Positions 53,457-64,000 of a stretch of 64,000 bases of DNA are shown here, in pieces. The first letter of the stretch is position 1. Every line of letters begins with the position of its first letter. Source of the stretch: Palsa-504 sp963744575 (GTDB taxonomy: Bacteria; Actinomycetota; Actinomycetes; Streptosporangiales; Streptosporangiaceae); contig CAVUUF010000006.1 in the NCBI GenBank assembly GCA_963744575.1, positions 94,094 to 158,093 on the forward strand, in the 5' to 3' direction. Below the pieces are notes generated by a model, which worked only from the letters and a program-made list of their open reading frames with translations, was not told the DNA's origin and searched no databases. The position numbers were made by a program, and so were the translations under genes.

Positions 53457-53891
53457 ATGCCGCCAAGAAGGAAGAAGCTCGCCGCCGTCGTCAAGGTGCA
53501 GCTGCCCGCCGGGCAGGCCACGCCCGCGCCGCCGGTCGGCACCGCGCTCGGCCCGCACGGCGTGAACATCATGGATTTCGTCAAGCAGTACAACGCGGCG
53601 ACGGAAGGCCAGCGGGGCAACATCATCCCGGTCGAGATCTCCATTTACGAGGACCGGAGCTTCAGCTTCATCACCAAGACGCCGCCGGCGCCCGAGCTGA
53701 TCAAGAAGGCCGCGGGCGTGGACAAGGGCAGCGCCGAGCCGCACAAGACCAGGGTCGGCAGCATCACCGCCGCCCAGGTCAGGGACATCGCGCAGACCAA
53801 GATGCCCGACCTGAACGCGACCACGATGGAGGCCGCCGAGAAGATCATCGCCGGCACCGCCCGGTCGATGGGCATCAGGGTGGAGAGCTGA
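53457..53891 (+). CDS. rplK: Ribosomal protein L11
   Basis: This 144-residue protein has an N-terminal domain (VKVQLPAGQATPAPPVGTAL, GPHGVNIMDFVKQYNAAT) and a C-terminal RNA-binding domain (SITAAQVRDIAQTKMPDLNA, AARSMGIRV-like end). It binds 23S rRNA at the GTPase-associated centre and is the thiostrepton site region. The ATG at 53457 is 20 bases after nusG. Confidence 0.96.
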   Translation: MPPRRKKLAAVVKVQLPAGQATPAPPVGTALGPHGVNIMDFVKQYNAATEGQRGNIIPVEISIYEDRSFSFITKTPPAPELIKKAAGVDKGSAEPHKTRVGSITAAQVRDIAQTKMPDLNATTMEAAEKIIAGTARSMGIRVES

Positions 53892-53996
53892 GCCGCCCGG
53901 TCCAGTTCAGTAATGCAGTAGTTCAGCGACCAAAGCCGGTGGCAGGGCCGAGCGCGGCCCGGTGACCACGACCTCCGGACATCAGGAGACAGAACA

Positions 53997-54719
53997 ATGA
54001 AGCGCAGCAAGGCCTACCGCCAGGCCAGCGAGCAGATCGACCGTGCGCGGCTGTACAGCCCGGCCGAGGCGGTGACCCTGGCCAAGTCGGCCAAGGTGAC
54101 GAAGTTCGACCCGACCGTCGAGGTGGCCCTGAGGCTCGGCGTCGACCCGAGGCGAGCGGACCAGATGGTCCGCGGCACGGTTAACCTGCCGAACGGGACC
54201 GGCAAGACCGCCCGGGTCCTGGTCTTCGCCACCGGCGACCGGGCCGAGGAGGCCCGCGCCGCGGGCGCCGACTTCGTCGGCTCAGACGACATGATCGAGC
54301 GCATCCAGGGCGGATTCCTCGACTTCGACGCGGTGGTCGCCACCCCGGACATGATGGGCAAGGTCGGCCGTCTCGGCCGGGTGCTCGGCCCGCGCGGCCT
54401 GATGCCGAACCCGAAGACCGGGACCGTGACACCGGACGTCGGCAAGGCCGTGACCGAAATCAAGGGCGGCAAGATCGAGTTCAGGGTGGACAAGAACGGC
54501 AACCTGCACTTCATCATCGGCAAGGCGTCGTTCCCGTCCACCGCCCTGCTGGAGAACTACGCGGCCGCCCTGGACGAGGTGATCAGGCTCAAGCCCGCCG
54601 CGGCCAAGGGCCGGTACCTGAAGAGGATCACGGTGACCACCACAATGGGCCCCGGCATCCCGGTCGACCCGAACAAGACGCGCAACCTCGCCGAAGACCT
54701 GGCCGAAGCCAGCGCCTGA
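53997..54719 (+). CDS. rplA: Ribosomal protein L1
   Basis: This 240-residue protein begins KRSKAYRQASEQIDRARLYS and contains RLGVDPRRADQMVRGTVNLP, PRGLMPNPKTGTVTPDVGKA and RVDKNGNLHFIIGKASFP. It binds 23S rRNA in the L1 stalk and its own mRNA in many bacteria. It follows rplK after 105 bases, with an AGGAG site. Confidence 0.96.
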   Translation: MKRSKAYRQASEQIDRARLYSPAEAVTLAKSAKVTKFDPTVEVALRLGVDPRRADQMVRGTVNLPNGTGKTARVLVFATGDRAEEARAAGADFVGSDDMIERIQGGFLDFDAVVATPDMMGKVGRLGRVLGPRGLMPNPKTGTVTPDVGKAVTEIKGGKIEFRVDKNGNLHFIIGKASFPSTALLENYAAALDEVIRLKPAAAKGRYLKRITVTTTMGPGIPVDPNKTRNLAEDLAEASA

Positions 54720-55114
54720 CCCCGAACGCCGCACCCGGTACCAGACACGCTGGCCGACCCGCGGGGAGGCGCAACGGCCCGCGATCACGACCGGCCCGCA
54801 CAAGGGCGAAAGGGCCCGCGGTCACGGGTCGGGCACCATTTTGCCGTGGAGCGCTCCACCGCGTAGCCTAGAGATGCCGAAGACCGCTGGATGCCGTCGC
54901 GCTCGCGCGCTGGCCGAAGGCTCCGGGCCGGGACCGCAAGGATCCCGGAGCGGACATCCCGCGCAGGTGAACCGAGCTGTACCGAGCCCGCCTCCCAACG
55001 GCTGGCCGTGCCGCCCCGTGCGCCTCGCGCCCGGGGCGTTTGCTGTCTCCGGCTTTGCACAGCGTAAAAGCAACTTCCACGCAACGGAGCAACGGAGCAA
55101 CGGAGAGGAGGCAC
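54720..55114 (+). promoter_or_regulatory. rplJ promoter and probable L10-type leader
   Basis: The 395 bases between rplA and rplJ hold TTGCCG (54841-54846), a 17-base spacer and TAGCCT (54864-54869), a good sigma-70-like promoter. The spacer contains the palindrome GTGGAGCGCTCCAC (54846-54859), a candidate operator. The 245-base transcribed leader after it is where an L10-L12 autoregulatory structure would lie; its exact fold was not determined. Confidence 0.6.
55081..55104 (+). repeat. Triple 8-base repeat directly before the rplJ ribosome site
   Basis: GCAACGGA occurs three times in tandem (55081, 55089, 55097), immediately followed by GAGGAGG (55105-55111) and the ATG at 55115. Each unit contains CGGAG-like sequence able to resemble a weak ribosome-binding site. 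The repeat could affect initiation or be a slippage tract. Confidence 0.75.
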
Positions 55115-55693
55115 ATGGCTAACGCCGAAAAGGTAGCCGCGGTCGCCGAGCTCGCCGAGCGATTCAAGGACTCGTCCGGCGCGGTGCTGACCGAGTACCG
55201 CGGGCTCACCGTGGCCCAGCTCGCCGACCTGCGCAGGTCGCTCGGGGACAACGCCACGTTCGCGGTGGTGAAGAACACCCTGACCAAGATCGCGGTCACC
55301 GAGGCCGGGCTCGACACCCAGCTGTCGTCGCTGCTGGTCGGCCCCTCAGCGGTCACGTTCGTCGACGGCGACATGGTCGAGGCGGCCAAGGGCCTGCGGG
55401 ACTTCGCCCGGGCGAACCCGCTGCTGGTGATCAAGGGCGGCGTGCTCGACGGCAAGGCGATGTCCCCGGCGGAGATCATCAAGCTGGCCGACCTGGAACC
55501 GCGCGAGGTCCTGCTGGCCAGGCTGGCCGGCGCGATGAAGGCGTCGCTGGCCGGCGCGGCCGCGACGTTCAACGCGCTGCCGGTGCAGATGGCCCAGCTC
55601 GCCGAGGCGCTGCGCGCCAAGCACGCGGACGCCGAGGGCACGACCACGACCGACACAGCCACCACCGGGGACGCACCCGGCGACGGGGGCTGA
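55115..55693 (+). CDS. rplJ: Ribosomal protein L10
   Basis: This 192-residue protein contains KVAAVAELAERFKDSSGAVL, TEYRGLTVAQLADLRRSLGD and the FAVVKNTLTKIAVTEAGLDT segment. A C-terminal helix binds L7/L12 dimers (AATFNALPVQMAQLAEALRA). It forms the stalk base and represses its own operon in many bacteria. The ATG at 55115 has GAGGAGG upstream; earlier in-frame starts are rejected. Confidence 0.95.
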   Translation: MANAEKVAAVAELAERFKDSSGAVLTEYRGLTVAQLADLRRSLGDNATFAVVKNTLTKIAVTEAGLDTQLSSLLVGPSAVTFVDGDMVEAAKGLRDFARANPLLVIKGGVLDGKAMSPAEIIKLADLEPREVLLARLAGAMKASLAGAAATFNALPVQMAQLAEALRAKHADAEGTTTTDTATTGDAPGDGG

Positions 55694-55752
55694 CCCGAGG
55701 ACCCGAGCGGAACCCGCGCGCGGAACCTATAAGGAACGAGGAATACACCACC

Positions 55753-56142
55753 ATGGCGAAGATCAGCACTGACGACCTCCTCGAGGCGTTCAAGGAGATG
55801 ACCCTGCTCGAGCTCTCCGAGTTCGTGAAGCAGTTCGAGGAGACGTTCGACGTGAAGGCGGCCGCCCCCGTGGCGGTGGCCGCCGCCCCCGGCGCGGCCG
55901 GCGGCGGCGAGGCCGAGCAGGCCGAGGAGCAGGACGAGTTCGACGTCATCCTCGAGGCGGCCGGCGACAAGAAGATCCAGGTCATCAAGGAGGTGCGCAG
56001 CCTGACCAGCCTCGGCCTGAAGGAGGCCAAGGACCTGGTGGACGGCGCGCCCAAGAACGTGCTCGAGAAGGTCAACAAGGACAGTGCGGACAAGGCGCGG
56101 GCGGCCCTGGAGGGCGCTGGCGCCACCGTCACCGTCAAGTAG
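55753..56142 (+). CDS. rplL: Ribosomal protein L7/L12
   Basis: This is a 129-residue protein. An N-terminal dimerisation helix (LLEAFKEMTLLELSEFVKQF) is followed by an Ala-rich hinge and the C-terminal factor-binding domain (DEFDVILEAAGDKKIQVIKE, GLKEAKDLVDGAPKNVLEKV). It recruits translation GTPases. A strong terminator hairpin follows. Confidence 0.96.
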   Translation: MAKISTDDLLEAFKEMTLLELSEFVKQFEETFDVKAAAPVAVAAAPGAAGGGEAEQAEEQDEFDVILEAAGDKKIQVIKEVRSLTSLGLKEAKDLVDGAPKNVLEKVNKDSADKARAALEGAGATVTVK

Positions 56143-56166
56143 CCGCAAGGCTGCGCTAGGCGGCAG

Positions 56167-56199
56167 CGAGACCCGGGCCACGCAACGGCCCGGGTCTCG
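56167..56199 (+). terminator. Terminator hairpin after rplL
   Basis: CGAGACCCGGGCC (56167-56179) and GGCCCGGGTCTCG (56187-56199) form a perfect 13-bp stem with a 7-base loop. It separates rplJL from rpoBC, which has its own promoter; partial readthrough may set the ratio. Confidence 0.8.
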
Positions 56200-56203
56200 T
56201 CAT

Positions 56204-56236
56204 GTCCGCGACTCACGTCCGCGACTCACGTCCGCA
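56204..56236. repeat. 13-base tandem repeat after the rplL terminator
   Basis: GTCCGCGACTCAC occurs twice in tandem (56204-56216, 56217-56229), followed by a partial third copy (GTCCGCA). There is no coding content. Confidence 0.7.
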
Positions 56237-56404
56237 ACCCGGGCAGGAATATTGCCCTACCCTCGTGCGTTCACCCTTACACGTACCACTGCATGTGGCA
56301 TCCGTCACCGAGGCAATCTGCACCAAGTGTCCGGTTCGGTCTTGACTCTTGGCCGCCAAAGAGCGATGCTGCGGAGCAACCGTGAATCTCATAGTGGCGT
56401 ACAC

Positions 56405-56434
56405 TTGACCAGCGGTGTGGCCTTCGGCTACACT
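56405..56434 (+). promoter_or_regulatory. Predicted rpoBC promoter
   Basis: TTGACC (56405-56410), an 18-base spacer and TACACT (56429-56434) match the principal sigma factor consensus closely. The rpoB start lies 120 bases downstream. The surrounding 411-base gap (56143-56553) has no other gene. Confidence 0.7.
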
Positions 56435-56553
56435 GCTAGTTTGCGCTGCACTCTGACGTCCTCGGTGTCTCCCTCGCGTCTACGGGGTTTTGCCGCGGGG
56501 CGTTTGGCGTGCGTGCGGTGATATTTCCGCGACAAAGTTCGGAAGGACCCCTG

Positions 56554-60048
<3,495 letters not shown>

Positions 60049-60069
60049 TCGAGAAGGGGGAAACCACCA

Positions 60070-63942
<3,873 letters not shown>

Positions 63943-63956
63943 GCACCCACGCCCGT

Positions 63957-63997
63957 AACGGGCTGGCGGCCGCAGCCGAGCTGGCCGCCAGCCCGTT
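63957..63997 (+). terminator. Terminator hairpin after rpoC
   Basis: AACGGGCTGGCGGCC (63957-63971) and GGCCGCCAGCCCGTT (63983-63997) form a perfect 15-bp stem with an 11-base loop, 15 bases after the rpoC stop. Confidence 0.85.
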
Positions 63998-64000
63998 CGG

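Overview
The window is high-GC DNA with GTG/TTG starts and strong codon-position bias. It carries a WhiB regulator, a Tat-type lipoprotein, rpmG-hadA-hadB-murB, a translational ileS T-box and the order add-aspC-tRNA-Trp-secE-nusG-rplK-rplA-rplJ-rplL-rpoB-rpoC. Together these indicate an actinobacterial chromosome. A filamentous soil lineage of the Streptosporangiales type is plausible, but this is an inference from gene content.

Positions 1-5.3 kb hold the end of a GH127 beta-L-arabinofuranosidase gene, a complete carbohydrate ABC importer (binding lipoprotein, two permeases, MsmK-type ATPase) and an AraD-like class II aldolase. This looks like arabinose/arabinan use. Positions 5.3-8 kb hold broken genes (alpha/beta hydrolase, PIG-L deacetylase, O-methyltransferase) beside an apparently intact chorismate-lyase-like gene and a Crp regulator. 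Positions 9-17 kb hold a double-hotdog thioesterase, an MBL hydrolase, a zinc-ribbon/adenylate cyclase/AAA/TPR protein, a secreted protein and a STAS protein.

Positions 17-22 kb hold an intact GH3 enzyme beside remnants of GH43, an FGGY kinase and GH78. The GH43 and GH78 remnants join a recognisable N-terminus directly to a C-terminus. Positions 22-31 kb carry a MerR-DICT regulator, a polysaccharide-deacetylase-like lipoprotein, IlvD/Edd, and a two-gene cell-envelope module (bitopic membrane protein plus CHAP-GH73 hydrolase). A further decay patch follows: an AbgT tail, an HtrA gene without its protease domain, and glutaminase and SHOCT genes joined 3' end to 3' end. At 31.5-34.5 kb lies a cytoplasmic-looking S8 protease/alpha-beta hydrolase pair, each gene with one frameshift. 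Positions 34.8-42 kb hold WhiB, an XRE/Map divergent pair, a PhyH oxygenase, a phosphodiesterase-like enzyme, small conserved proteins, an amidotransferase and a solitary CoxL-type subunit.

From 42.1 kb to the end the content is mostly core: tRNA-Met, rpmG, hadAB, murB, T-box-controlled ileS, adenosine deaminase, aspartate aminotransferase, tRNA-Trp and the ribosomal protein/RNA polymerase cluster. These genes are intact over about 20 kb. Indels and internal deletions occur only in dispensable genes, which favours real deletion-driven decay over uniform sequencing error, although assembly artefacts at individual sites remain possible.

The best candidates for something new are the S8 protease/hydrolase pair, the bitopic protein/CHAP-GH73 module, and the recurrent N-to-C deletion chimeras.
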